A stretch of 50,548 bases of DNA from Chloroflexi bacterium UBA4733 (GTDB lineage Bacteria; Chloroflexota; UBA4733), in the NCBI GenBank assembly GCA_002404055.1, contig DHIZ01000293.1, positions 23,535-74,082 on the forward strand, written 5' to 3'. Below are positions 26,612-35,313 of the stretch, piece by piece; the first letter of the stretch is position 1, and every line of letters starts with the position of its first letter. The position numbers and the translations under genes are program-made. The notes under the pieces were generated by a model that searched no databases, was not told where the DNA came from, and saw only the letters and a program-made list of their open reading frames with translations.

Positions 26612-28150
26612 CTAGCCGGTCGCCAGGAACTGGTTGACCTGGGCCACCGCCTGGGTCCAGAGGGGCTCCGGCGGCCCTTTCTGCAAGCCGATGATGTCGG
26701 TCCAGGCGCTGTTGAGCACGCCCTGGACTTTCGTCTCCAGCACGGGAGTATGGTACTGCATGACGTTGGCGTAGGCCAGGCTGTCGGAGAAGACGGATTG
26801 GTGCGCCGGGGTGGTGTTCGGCAGGACAAAGGCCGCCGCGGCTGATTTGCGCGCCGGCAGGCGGCGGGCGATGGAGGCAACCTCCTTGGAGCGCGTCTGG
26901 TCGGTGAGATAGCGCAGCAATGCTCCTGCTTCCGGCAGATGCGGGGTGGCCTTGTTGAGGCCCCACTGGCTGCCGGTCGCCAGGGCAAAGCGGCCCTTGG
27001 GTCCCTGGGGCGGCGGCGCGATGTCCCACTGGTCTTTCAAGGTCGGCGTCGTGATCGTGCTCTGGTAGGTGCCGATGGCCCAGGGCCCCGAAGTCTGCAT
27101 GGCGCACTGTCCGGAGGCGAACATCTGGTAGGGGTTCTGCTTTCCCGTGTCCGCCAATGTGGGTGACGTGCCGTACTGCACCTTGAGCTTATAGAACATG
27201 TTGACGGCCAGCAAGGCTTGCGACTGGTCCAGCAGGCACTTCGTCATGTCGCTGCTGTACTGCGCGCCGCCGTAGGCCCAGATCGCCGGCAGCATGCGCG
27301 CCCACCCCCCGCCCTGGAGGCTCTCCGAGCCGTTGAAGCCCCACTGCGTGGTCTTGCCGCTGCTGTCCTTGCGCGTCAGCGCAATCAGGTCCTTCTGGAA
27401 GTCGTCATAGGTCCAACTGGTGTCGGGGTAGGCGACGCCGGCGGCGTCGAGGTCGGGCTTCATGTAGTACATGATCGAGGAGGGGTCAAAGGAATAGGGG
27501 AGGCCGTACTGCTTGCCCTGGTACTGCACCTCCTTCAGGGACACCGGGTAGAAGTCGGCAATGTCGTAGCTGGCCAGCCACTGGTTGATGATTGGGGTCA
27601 ACTCAACGAAGGCTCCCTTTTCGATGAAGGAGAGGAAGATCAAGCCGAAGCCGGTCACGATGTCGGGGCCGGTGCCGGCCGCCAGGGCAGCCAGCGTCTT
27701 GTTGACCCAGTCGGCGCCGAGTACCTCCGGCTGGAGTGTGATATTGGGGTTGAGCTGCTCGTAGTCCGTCTTGACCTTGGCGTGCCAGACCTTCTCGCCC
27801 GGCGGGGTGTCGTACATATAGCGTAGCGTGATCTTACTGCCGCTCACCGACGCCTGTTGCGCGGCGGGAGCGGCGCTGGCTGAGATCGCCACGCTGGTGG
27901 TTTGGGAAGGTAGCGCGCTGCTGGCCGTTGCCGCGCTGCTTGAAGTGGCAACGGCGCTAGTTGCCGGCGCAGTGCTGTTGGCGAGCACAGCGGCGCTCGC
28001 GGCGCTGGATGCGGTGGTGGCGACGCTCGCGGATCCACCGCAGGCTGCCAGCAGCCCCAACGCGCCTGCTGAGGCTGCGCCCGAGGCCATGCAGAGCAGT
28101 CCGCGCCGGCTGAGTCGCTGTCGTGCAAACGAAGGGACCATCGGTGTCAT
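26612..28150 (-). CDS. ABC sugar-binding lipoprotein
   Basis: A 512-residue substrate-binding protein. The signal peptide has twin arginines (LSRRGLLCM) and the lipobox LLAAC, followed by about 90 residues of Ala/Ser/Thr linker. The mature domain shows KITLRYMYDTPPGEKVWHAKV, AAGTGPDIVTGFG and FASGQCAMQTSGPWAIGTY. The ATG at 28148-28150 has AAGGGAA upstream; the longer open frame adds a senseless N-terminus. It follows phyH by 80 bases and precedes two amidohydrolases, forming an import-and-degradation unit without its own permeases. Confidence 0.92.
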   Translation of the reverse strand: MTPMVPSFARQRLSRRGLLCMASGAASAGALGLLAACGGSASVATTASSAASAAVLANSTAPATSAVATSSSAATASSALPSQTTSVAISASAAPAAQQASVSGSKITLRYMYDTPPGEKVWHAKVKTDYEQLNPNITLQPEVLGADWVNKTLAALAAGTGPDIVTGFGLIFLSFIEKGAFVELTPIINQWLASYDIADFYPVSLKEVQYQGKQYGLPYSFDPSSIMYYMKPDLDAAGVAYPDTSWTYDDFQKDLIALTRKDSSGKTTQWGFNGSESLQGGGWARMLPAIWAYGGAQYSSDMTKCLLDQSQALLAVNMFYKLKVQYGTSPTLADTGKQNPYQMFASGQCAMQTSGPWAIGTYQSTITTPTLKDQWDIAPPPQGPKGRFALATGSQWGLNKATPHLPEAGALLRYLTDQTRSKEVASIARRLPARKSAAAAFVLPNTTPAHQSVFSDSLAYANVMQYHTPVLETKVQGVLNSAWTDIIGLQKGPPEPLWTQAVAQVNQFLATG

Positions 28151-28230
28151 GGAGATTCCCTTTCTGATGATCGCTACCATCTCTCCAGTCCCGGTCGCCC
28201 TTCCACCGGGAACACACTCGTCCCGACGGG

Positions 28231-28959
28231 CTACATCGCGACGGCGGACGGGGCGGAGGCCGGACGCAAGATTTTCCACTCGGCGCGGCGGCGATCGAGG
28301 ATCGACGCTTCCTGGTAGGTGACGATAAAGGCGCGCCGCACGACATCGGTCAGGTTGCCCTCGGAGTGGTGCCAGGTCCAGGAGCTAAAGAGCACAGCGT
28401 CGCCCGCCTTCACGCGCACCGGGATGGCGTGCTCCTCGGCATATTCGGACTCCCGCAGGCGCTTGCGGCAGGCGTCGCTTTCGGCCCAGTCCCAGGGGCG
28501 CAGTCCCCAGCGATGGCTGCCCGGCACCACCCACAGGCAGCCGTTGCGCTCGTCGGCATCCTGCAACGGCATCCACACCGCCATGCGCACGTTGCTGGCG
28601 GTGCCGGGGTCGTCCGGCCGCTGGTAGAACGCCTCGTCCTGGTGCCAGTGGCAGATAATAGGCGAGTGCGGCGGCTTCGCCACCAGCTTCGCCTCCTCCA
28701 GGGCGATGCCCGGTTGCACGATCTCCTCAACGAGGGCCAGCAGCCGTTCGTCCTCGGCAAAGGCGCGGATGATTTCCGAGCGCAAGCCCAACTGGAAGAT
28801 CCACCCCGGTCGAACGTCGGAGCGGTCCTCCGCCTCCGGCAGGAGCCGCTCGATCTCAGCGTCGATGCTGGCCAGATCCGCCGCCGGCAGCACGCCCGGC
28901 ACAATCACGTAGCCCTGCTCGTCGTAGAAGCTCCGCTCTTCAGCGGTCAGACCGCGCAT
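28231..28959 (-). CDS. Phytanoyl-CoA dioxygenase (PhyH) family protein
   Basis: A 242-residue Fe(II)/2-oxoglutarate oxygenase. The facial triad is His106 and Asp108 (HQD) plus a distal His at 197 or 198 (WTWHHSEGN), with Arg208 or 209 placed for 2-oxoglutarate. Such enzymes hydroxylate small molecules; proteins of this family often sit beside sugar importers in soil bacteria. The ATG has GGAG and AGGAG upstream. A promoter with a nearby TTTC/GAAA palindrome precedes it, so it is the first gene of the PhyH-SBP-amidohydrolase operon. Confidence 0.88.
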   Translation of the reverse strand: MRGLTAEERSFYDEQGYVIVPGVLPAADLASIDAEIERLLPEAEDRSDVRPGWIFQLGLRSEIIRAFAEDERLLALVEEIVQPGIALEEAKLVAKPPHSPIICHWHQDEAFYQRPDDPGTASNVRMAVWMPLQDADERNGCLWVVPGSHRWGLRPWDWAESDACRKRLRESEYAEEHAIPVRVKAGDAVLFSSWTWHHSEGNLTDVVRRAFIVTYQEASILDRRRAEWKILRPASAPSAVAM

Positions 28960-29041
28960 GGCTGCTCCTCTCTCCCGCGACGCCTGTGCCCGCCACGCGG
29001 AAACAGGGGACAGGCAAGCGACACTGCTCGGCTTTCGGGCC

Positions 29042-29070
29042 AGTGTACCACAAGAAACGCGCTATCGCAA
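29042..29070 (-). promoter_or_regulatory. Promoter of the phyH operon
   Basis: On the minus strand, TTGCGA (29065-29070) and TACACT (29042-29047) are 17 bases apart, about 80 bases before the phyH start. Confidence 0.5.
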
Positions 29071-29076
29071 TGCAGG

Positions 29077-29089
29077 TTTCTGCTTGAAA
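29077..29089. promoter_or_regulatory. Palindromic candidate operator
   Basis: TTTCTGCTTGAAA is a TTTC-N5-GAAA palindrome, six bases upstream of the phyH -35 box. Related strings occur upstream of the DeoR gene (32941-32971) and of the binding protein at 37066-38517, which suggests a shared regulator. Confidence 0.4.
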
Positions 29090-29158
29090 TTGTGGTTGGA
29101 ATGCTGCGAGTTGACCGCTCAGGCAGTTGCGAGACTAATACCTGCCCGCCCACAACCT

Positions 29159-30688
29159 TCACGCTCCTGCGATACGGGGCATGCGGGTCGGCTCGCGAGC
29201 GATGTCCGCCTGGACAAACTCCAGCAGCAATTGCCCCTTGAGCGCGGCGTAGGCCGGGTCATTCCAGCGGTTGTGGATTTCCCCCGGATCGGCATCCAGG
29301 TCGAATAACTCGCCATAGGCGGCGCCGCGCCAGACGGTGAGCTTGTAGTGGGCATTGATATAGGTGCGCAGGTGCAGCTTCGTTGGCTGGTGGCGGTTCT
29401 CCACGATCGCCCAGTCCCGCGCCGCGGCAGCGCCGCCGCTCTCCCATGCCTGGCGCTGGTTCACCCCTTGCATCAGGCCGGGAATCGGCTGGCCGGCGAA
29501 ACTCAGGAAGGTCGGCGCCAGGTCGACCAGGCTCTGCAACCGGTCGTTGACCGCTCCCGCCGGCACGACCCCTGGGCAGCGCACCAGGAACGGCAGACGC
29601 AGCATATCCTCGTAGTGAAACGCGCCTTTGGCGTTCAGGCCGTGCTGGCCCAGGAAGTGGCCGTGGTCGGTCGTGAAGACCACCAGCGTGTTCTCGGCGA
29701 TGCCCAACTGATCGAGCCGGTCGAGGATGCTGCCGATCTGCTGGTCCATGAAGCTGATCATGCCGTAGTAGACTGCCATGTCCTGCTGCAACTGCCGGCG
29801 ATCTTGGCGCTGGCTCTGGAAGCCGTGGGAGCCGTAGGTTTCTCTCCAGGGGGAGAAGTCGGGCTGCGCTTCCTGGGTGAGACCGAAGGGCGGCGGGTTG
29901 TTGTCGTGCTCGCCGGGAGTCAGTGTTCCCGGTTCCATCGCGGCGGGGTCGTACATTGAAGCCCAGGGTTCGCTCACGAGGTAGGGCGGATGGGGATCGT
30001 GGAAGCTCGCCCAGCAGAAGAAGGGCGTGCCCGTCGCGGCGCACTCGTCGATCTGGGCAATCGTGCGTTCTGCTGTCCAGCGCGTGTAATGGTACTCCTC
30101 CGGCAGGTCCCAGCGATGGCGGCGCCGGGGCTGGCGACGGTTCTCCTCGGCGCTGGCCGGGTAGAGCCGGAAGTAGTCGCGCCAGTTGGCGAGGCCGTGC
30201 TCCTCCATCCAGATGGCGTAGTGGGCGCCGACCACCGCCTCGTCGGCGTGGTTGCGCGTGATTTCGATGTGGTCGAAGCCGTACCAGGGACCGTGGAAGT
30301 CGCGCCAGAAGTCGAGATCACGCAGGGTGGGGAAGGACTCCAGCGACTCGCTACCCGGTTGCGACGCCGTCGGCTGGAAGTGCGCCTTGCCGACCAGGGC
30401 GGTGTGGTAGCCGGCGCTGGAGAGGGCGCCGCCGACGGTGGGCACGTCTTCGGGCAGCTTGACGCCGATGGTCCAGCAGCCATGCACCGACGGGTAGAGA
30501 CCGGTGATGATGCTGGCGCGGGTCGGCGAGCAGACGGGGTTGGGGCAGTAGGCGCGCGTGAAGCGGCTGCCCTCGGCGCAGAGGCGGTCGAGCGCCGGCG
30601 TCGCAATGCGCGGGTTGATCGCGCCCAGCGTCGTCCAGTGCTGCTGGTCCGACGTAATGAGCAGGATGTTGGGCTGCTTGGTGGTCAT
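29159..30688 (-). CDS. Sulfatase
   Basis: A 509-residue sulfatase. The first metal site is NILLITSDQQHW, the formylglycine motif C-S-P-T-R starts at Cys53 and is followed by ASIITGLYP, and the second metal region is FTTDHGHFLGQHG. Thr in the fourth position is seen in a minority of the family. The ATG has GAGAGGAC just upstream. It follows the GH4 gene by 33 bases on the same strand and should be co-transcribed with it. No signal peptide is visible. Confidence 0.94.
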   Translation of the reverse strand: MTTKQPNILLITSDQQHWTTLGAINPRIATPALDRLCAEGSRFTRAYCPNPVCSPTRASIITGLYPSVHGCWTIGVKLPEDVPTVGGALSSAGYHTALVGKAHFQPTASQPGSESLESFPTLRDLDFWRDFHGPWYGFDHIEITRNHADEAVVGAHYAIWMEEHGLANWRDYFRLYPASAEENRRQPRRRHRWDLPEEYHYTRWTAERTIAQIDECAATGTPFFCWASFHDPHPPYLVSEPWASMYDPAAMEPGTLTPGEHDNNPPPFGLTQEAQPDFSPWRETYGSHGFQSQRQDRRQLQQDMAVYYGMISFMDQQIGSILDRLDQLGIAENTLVVFTTDHGHFLGQHGLNAKGAFHYEDMLRLPFLVRCPGVVPAGAVNDRLQSLVDLAPTFLSFAGQPIPGLMQGVNQRQAWESGGAAAARDWAIVENRHQPTKLHLRTYINAHYKLTVWRGAAYGELFDLDADPGEIHNRWNDPAYAALKGQLLLEFVQADIAREPTRMPRIAGA

Positions 30689-30721
30689 ATAGTCCTCTCG
30701 GCGAGCGGCGCGTCGTCACAC

Positions 30722-32077
30722 CTATGCGTCGGCGAATTGGGGTAACAACTCACGGGAAGCCGCCAGGAGCTCATCCAGCATGGCCGCCGACTGGTCGGGG
30801 AGGATCGCCATCTCGTCCAGCAGCAGCGCCTGGAGGGCCAGGGCGCGGTCGCCTTTGACGCCGGCGTCGGCGACCAACTCCTGCCAGGCGATGCGCTTCT
30901 GCAGCAGCCCGAGCAGCGCCATCGGCGCCGGTCCCGTGTAGATCGGGCGGACGCCGACTGAATCCGTCACGGCTTCCACCTCGACGCAGGCGTAGTCGGG
31001 CAGGTTCGGGATGACGCCCCGGTTGGCGACGTTGACCACATGGACGTGGCGGCGGCCCTGGGCGATCGCCGCGATCAGCACGCCCAGTTGCTCGCCGGCG
31101 AACTGGTTCCTCCCCGCTTTGGGCAGGCCGATGCCCTGCAGTTCAGCAGCGTAGGCCGCCAACTCGGCCTGGCGGGTCGCCGCGGTCTGGGCCTGGTCCG
31201 TGTGGTCGTTCGTCACGGGGAAGTGCCCCCCGAGGTGGTGCCCGTAGGGCAGGTGGTCGCTGTCGCGAGCCTGCGCCAGATAGGGATAGAACTCCAGAGC
31301 GTGCGCGTCGTCCGGGTAGACGATGCGGTAGCCGTAGGCGGCGGAGAGCCGGTCGGTCAGCGGGTTCTTCGCAGCGGCCCGGCCCTCGGCCATGCGCCGC
31401 TGCACCTCCGGATAGACATCTCGCCCGCCATGCCGAATGCGCGTGAACCAGTGGTAGTGGTTCGTCCCTACCCAGACGGTGTCGAGCTCTTCCGGCGGCA
31501 CGCCGAGGAGCTGGCCCACCATGCTGATCCCGGCCTGGACGCCGTGGCAGATACCGATCACTTTGATGCTGCTGTATTTCGTCATCGCCCGGCAGAGCGC
31601 CGCCATCGGGTTGGAGTGGTTGAAGAAGACCACATCGGGACAACGCCGCTCCATCTCGCGGCAGATGTTGAGGTAAATCGGGATGTTGCGCAGACCCATC
31701 ATCATGCCGGCGGGGCCTCCGGTGTCGCCTACAACCTGGGGAACGCCGTACTTTGCGGGAATGAGAATGTCGCGAGCGCGCACATCGGTCTGGTAGACGC
31801 CGCCCGTCGATATGCCGGAGCCGCCGATGGCGGCGAGGGCGAAGTCGGCGCCATCGAGCGCGTCGGCCAGCGTACCGCAGGAACGCACCCGCATGCCCGT
31901 GCCGACGAGCTCGGCCAGGCGGCAGCCGTGGCGGACCATGACCGCGCTCTTCTCCTGGTCGATGTCGTAGAGTGTGAACTCGCTGCCGGCCAGATCATCG
32001 ACCACCACAAGGTCGGCCAGGGTCCGCGCGAAGTACTTGCTGCCGCTGCCGAGGCAGGCAATCTTCCTGGTGGGCAC
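30722..32077 (-). CDS. Glycoside hydrolase family 4 (NAD- and metal-dependent)
   Basis: A 451-residue GH4 enzyme, which splits glycosides through an NAD-assisted elimination rather than simple hydrolysis. The Rossmann start is KIACLGSGSKYF. Family motifs are GDTGGPAGMMMGLRN, FFNHSNPMAALCRAM, the metal Cys in IGICHG and GTNHYHW. The family covers alpha-glucosidases, alpha-galactosidases, glucuronidases and phospho-glycosidases; I cannot choose among them. Start is GTG with AGGAG six bases upstream. It lies between a DeoR regulator and a sulfatase on one strand, consistent with intracellular breakdown of imported sulfated oligosaccharides. Confidence 0.92.
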   Translation of the reverse strand: MPTRKIACLGSGSKYFARTLADLVVVDDLAGSEFTLYDIDQEKSAVMVRHGCRLAELVGTGMRVRSCGTLADALDGADFALAAIGGSGISTGGVYQTDVRARDILIPAKYGVPQVVGDTGGPAGMMMGLRNIPIYLNICREMERRCPDVVFFNHSNPMAALCRAMTKYSSIKVIGICHGVQAGISMVGQLLGVPPEELDTVWVGTNHYHWFTRIRHGGRDVYPEVQRRMAEGRAAAKNPLTDRLSAAYGYRIVYPDDAHALEFYPYLAQARDSDHLPYGHHLGGHFPVTNDHTDQAQTAATRQAELAAYAAELQGIGLPKAGRNQFAGEQLGVLIAAIAQGRRHVHVVNVANRGVIPNLPDYACVEVEAVTDSVGVRPIYTGPAPMALLGLLQKRIAWQELVADAGVKGDRALALQALLLDEMAILPDQSAAMLDELLAASRELLPQFADA

Positions 32078-32150
32078 CGGGAACTCCTCTCACATCTTCT
32101 GGCAACAGGGTGACATTGTCGATCGCGCCTCCGAGGCGCCGGCGGTTGCC

Positions 32151-32915
32151 CTAGGTGACGACCACTTCGATCCCCGTCTGCTGGAGCGCGCGCAGCATGC
32201 CGTCGTCGGCGGCGCTATCGGTGATGAGGACGTTGACCTGATCCAGCGTCCCCATGCGGCAGAAGGTCGCCCGGCCCAGCTTGGTGTGGTCGGCGACGAC
32301 GACGACCTTGCGCGCGGCGCGGATGATCAGCCGGCTGATCATGGCCTCCGTCTCATCGTGCGTCGTCATGCCGGCCTCCAGGCTAAAGCCGTTGACGCCG
32401 ACGAAGGCCAGATCCACGTTGAACTCGCGCAGCCCTTGTTCCGCCAACGGCCCCACGAGTTCGAGCGTCGTGGGCCGCAGCCGGCCGCCGGTGCAGACCA
32501 CGGTGATGCCCGGTCGCTCCGCCAGTTCCAGCGCGAGGTTCACCGCGTTCGTCACGATCGTCACCCCCGTGAGGTTGCGCAGGCTGCGCGCCACCTGCAA
32601 GGTGGTCGTGCCCCCAGTCATGGCAATGGAGACGCCATCGTCCACCATCGCGGCGGCAGCTAGGCCGATGCGCCGCTTCTCGTCGATATTCAGCGTCGCC
32701 TTCTGCCGCATGGACAGTTCGACCGTGTTGAGGCGGTCGAGGATCAGGGCGCCGCCGTGGGTACGGCGCAGCGCACCCTGGCGCTCCAGGATATCGAGGT
32801 CACGCCGGATCGTCGATTCCGAAACGCCGAGTTGCTGGCTGACGTTGCTGACCTCCACGTCGCCGTTGAGCAGCAACTCCTGAATGACGCGCTCGCGTCG
32901 CGCTGTTGCCAGCAT
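32151..32915 (-). CDS. DeoR-family transcriptional regulator
   Basis: A 254-residue repressor. The N-terminal helix-turn-helix (RRERVIQELLLNGDVEVSNV, then SQQLGVSESTIRRDLDIL, residues 7-45) is the DeoR signature. The DeoRC sensor domain follows, with GGTTTLQVARSL, VTNAVNLALELA and VVVADHTKLGR; it binds a phosphorylated sugar. The ATG has AGGAGG eight bases upstream; longer versions of the frame are rejected. AgaR- and GlpR-type regulators belong here. Its promoter region shares a motif with two other operons in the window, so it may control itself, the binding protein at 37066-38517 and phyH. Confidence 0.93.
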   Translation of the reverse strand: MLATARRERVIQELLLNGDVEVSNVSQQLGVSESTIRRDLDILERQGALRRTHGGALILDRLNTVELSMRQKATLNIDEKRRIGLAAAAMVDDGVSIAMTGGTTTLQVARSLRNLTGVTIVTNAVNLALELAERPGITVVCTGGRLRPTTLELVGPLAEQGLREFNVDLAFVGVNGFSLEAGMTTHDETEAMISRLIIRAARKVVVVADHTKLGRATFCRMGTLDQVNVLITDSAADDGMLRALQQTGIEVVVT

Positions 32916-32940
32916 TTCCTTGTCCTCCTTGCCGGCAGCG

Positions 32941-32971
32941 AGTATAGCACGGAACACGCAGAAATGTTGGC
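32941..32971 (-). promoter_or_regulatory. DeoR gene promoter with shared motif
   Basis: The minus strand has a -10 box TATACT (32941-32946) preceded by GTTCCGTGC and TTTCTGCGTG, then GCCAACA. The same set (GCCAAC, a TCTGCKTG core, GTGCTATACTCGC) occurs upstream of the binding-protein gene at 38517. No good -35 box is present, so the core may be a regulator site. Confidence 0.5.
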
Positions 32972-33079
32972 GTATCTTGCGCGTTTCGCGCCGGTTCGTC
33001 GCATCATCGCCGCGCATCCGCTCCAGCGCGCCCGCACGTCCAGGTGAGGCACAGCCGTGGTGTAGTGTATTCTGCTCCA

Positions 33080-35221
33080 TCATGGCTGGCCGTTCACCTG
33101 CTTGACCAGCCACGCGGTTCGTTGCTCCCGGTCCAGCCCGCTCTGGATCGCGCATTGTTCGTCGCCGAGCAAGGCGTATAGGCGCATGGTGAGCCGATAT
33201 GTCTCCTCGGCGGCGGCCTGGGAGAGGGGTTGGCCCATGGCATCGAGTGGGTTGGCGATGCAGAGCGGCTGTGGCGCCAGGGCCCCGGCTAGCGCCGGCA
33301 GGTCGTAGTGCAGGAGCACGCCGGGCAGGAAGGCGCTGGGAGGCAGGCTGTCCGCGTCGGACTCCACGATGGAACGGTATGAGCCGAGGCTGTCGAAAAT
33401 CGCACAAGCCGGCCGCGCCGGGTGAAAGGCGGCGTGCAACGCCACAATGCCGGCCGTGCCATGACCGACGATGGTGAGCCGGGTTGGGTCCACGGCGGGA
33501 CGGCTGAGCAGGTAATCCAGGCAGCGCCAGGCGTCTTTCAGGCGCTGGGTCAGCGCCGACTCGCCGAGCAGGTAGCCGATGTAGCTCAACATCGAGTCGT
33601 TCCCCAGCAGGCCGGTGTCGTTGGGCTCGTGGGGGAAGCGCTTCCACCACGCAGTTTCGCCCCAGCCGCGCAGGTCGAAGGAGGCGACCAGGCAGCCGGC
33701 GCGGGCCAGGGTCACGGCCAACCCTTCCGCCGCCAGTTCGAGCCCTTTGCCGCGGTCGTCGAGGAACAGGACGCTGCGCCCGCTCGCCGGCAGTTCCGGC
33801 AGCAGGACCACGCCGGGGATGGGCAAGTCCGGCTCACTGTCGAAGACCACTTGCTCGGCGCGCCGGCCGTGCAGCGTGCCGCTCCCTACCAGCCGGGTCG
33901 CGTCGGCTGCCGGGGTGGCAACGCTACCGAGCAACTCCTGTACCGCGACGCGGACGGCGGCGGCGTAGCGCTGCGCGGCGGCCACATCCGGCAATGCCGG
34001 TTCCGGCGGGACCAGGCGTGTCGCCCGCTGCCGGTTGAGCGAGCGCACCGTCTCGCCGCCCAGCGAGGTCAACACCTGCCCGGAGGCGGTGGACCAGAGG
34101 CGCTCCGGCGGCTCCGGTTGCCAGGGGGCTTCCACCGCGTCGACCTCGAGACCCAGCCAGCGGTTGAACCAGGCATACGCCGCCTCGCGCATTGGCTGAT
34201 TGTAGTCGTGGTGCGCCGGCACTTCCACCAGCTTGACGCGCTCTTCGAGTCCCAGCGTGCGGTAGCAGTGCTGCAGGTCGAGGTAGACTTCCCGCGCGCC
34301 GATGAGCGGGAAGAAGTCATAGGTTGCCACGATCACCTGCACGGCGTTGGGCGCGGCGCACATCAGCAGGTCGGCCGTATCCAGGTCGTCGATATAGGCG
34401 CGGTGGGGGTTGTGGCAGGGATCGCCGATCTGCCCCTGCGCCAGCATGCGCTCTTGCGTGGCGGTCGAGCAGACCGGCACGGCGACTTTGATGCGCGGGT
34501 CCAGGGCGTTGAGGAACATGGTCTGGTAGCCGCCGCCCGAGGCGCCGGTGCAGCCGATCCGGGTGGCATCCACCTCCGGTCGGCTCTCCAGGTAGTCGAG
34601 CATGCGCACGCCGTCCCAGAGTATGTGGTTAATGATCGTCTGCCCAATCAGCGTGCAAGGCAGCCCGGCGGCGGCATGCTGGCGGGTCGCCGCCGGTTGG
34701 GGGTTACGCCGCTGGACGCTCTCCCGCTCCTGACTGCGTTCCTCCTGGCCGATGGGATCGTAGATCAAGGCGACGTAGCCGTGGCGCGCCAGGCCGATGC
34801 CGCGCGCTTGCACCAGGTCTTCAGCCTTGCCGTGTCGCCAGTGGCCGACCGGATTGAGGATCGCCGGCGCCGGGAAGCGGCCGGGGACGGGCAGATACAG
34901 GTTGGCAGTGACGTAGAAGCCGGGTTGGCTCTCCAGCAGCAGCTTCTCGACGGTATAGCCGTCGCGTTCCAGCCTGCCAGTCACCTGCGCGTTCAGTGGC
35001 GTGCGCTCCGGCAGCGGCCCCAGGCTCGCCCGGAAGCGCGCGCGGACACCCTCGCAGTGCTGTTGCCAGTCGGCAGCGGTAGAATAGGCAAGGTACTGCC
35101 GCTGCTGCCGCCAGCGTTGTTCGCGACACTGGCGGAGCAGGTGCCGCCAGTAGGCTTCATCGCCACGGGCGACATTGCCGGCGTGCGGCAGTACATCGCT
35201 GAACGCTCGTCCCAGCGCCAT
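33080..35221 (-). CDS. Two-domain alpha/beta hydrolase (acetyl-xylan-esterase-like), second domain inactive
   Basis: A 713-residue protein with two alpha/beta-hydrolase units. The first (residues ~75-370) has the nucleophile elbow GASGG with Ser228, an acid region around VATYDFFPL, and His in VPAHHDYN. It resembles acetyl xylan esterase and dipeptidyl-peptidase-type esterases. The second (residues ~440-700) has G-H-G-T-A where the elbow should be, so the nucleophile Ser is Gly588 and the domain is probably structural. The start ATG lacks a clear ribosome site. A separate promoter lies upstream within the end of the sulfatase gene. De-esterification of polysaccharide fragments is likely. Confidence 0.85.
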   Translation of the reverse strand: MALGRAFSDVLPHAGNVARGDEAYWRHLLRQCREQRWRQQRQYLAYSTAADWQQHCEGVRARFRASLGPLPERTPLNAQVTGRLERDGYTVEKLLLESQPGFYVTANLYLPVPGRFPAPAILNPVGHWRHGKAEDLVQARGIGLARHGYVALIYDPIGQEERSQERESVQRRNPQPAATRQHAAAGLPCTLIGQTIINHILWDGVRMLDYLESRPEVDATRIGCTGASGGGYQTMFLNALDPRIKVAVPVCSTATQERMLAQGQIGDPCHNPHRAYIDDLDTADLLMCAAPNAVQVIVATYDFFPLIGAREVYLDLQHCYRTLGLEERVKLVEVPAHHDYNQPMREAAYAWFNRWLGLEVDAVEAPWQPEPPERLWSTASGQVLTSLGGETVRSLNRQRATRLVPPEPALPDVAAAQRYAAAVRVAVQELLGSVATPAADATRLVGSGTLHGRRAEQVVFDSEPDLPIPGVVLLPELPASGRSVLFLDDRGKGLELAAEGLAVTLARAGCLVASFDLRGWGETAWWKRFPHEPNDTGLLGNDSMLSYIGYLLGESALTQRLKDAWRCLDYLLSRPAVDPTRLTIVGHGTAGIVALHAAFHPARPACAIFDSLGSYRSIVESDADSLPPSAFLPGVLLHYDLPALAGALAPQPLCIANPLDAMGQPLSQAAAEETYRLTMRLYALLGDEQCAIQSGLDREQRTAWLVKQVNGQP

Positions 35222-35284
35222 CAGTACGGTCGCATGCCGAGAGGAGTCCGGGCGAGCGGCTCGGCATCATGGTGGCGCCTACCT

Positions 35285-35313
35285 GTTATACAAAGGGACA
35301 GCAGCGGCGTCAA
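35285..35313 (-). promoter_or_regulatory. Promoter of the alpha/beta hydrolase gene
   Basis: On the minus strand, TTGACG (35308-35313) and TATAAC (35285-35290) are 17 bases apart. The -35 box overlaps the last codons of the sulfatase upstream, which gives the hydrolase its own transcript. Confidence 0.6.
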
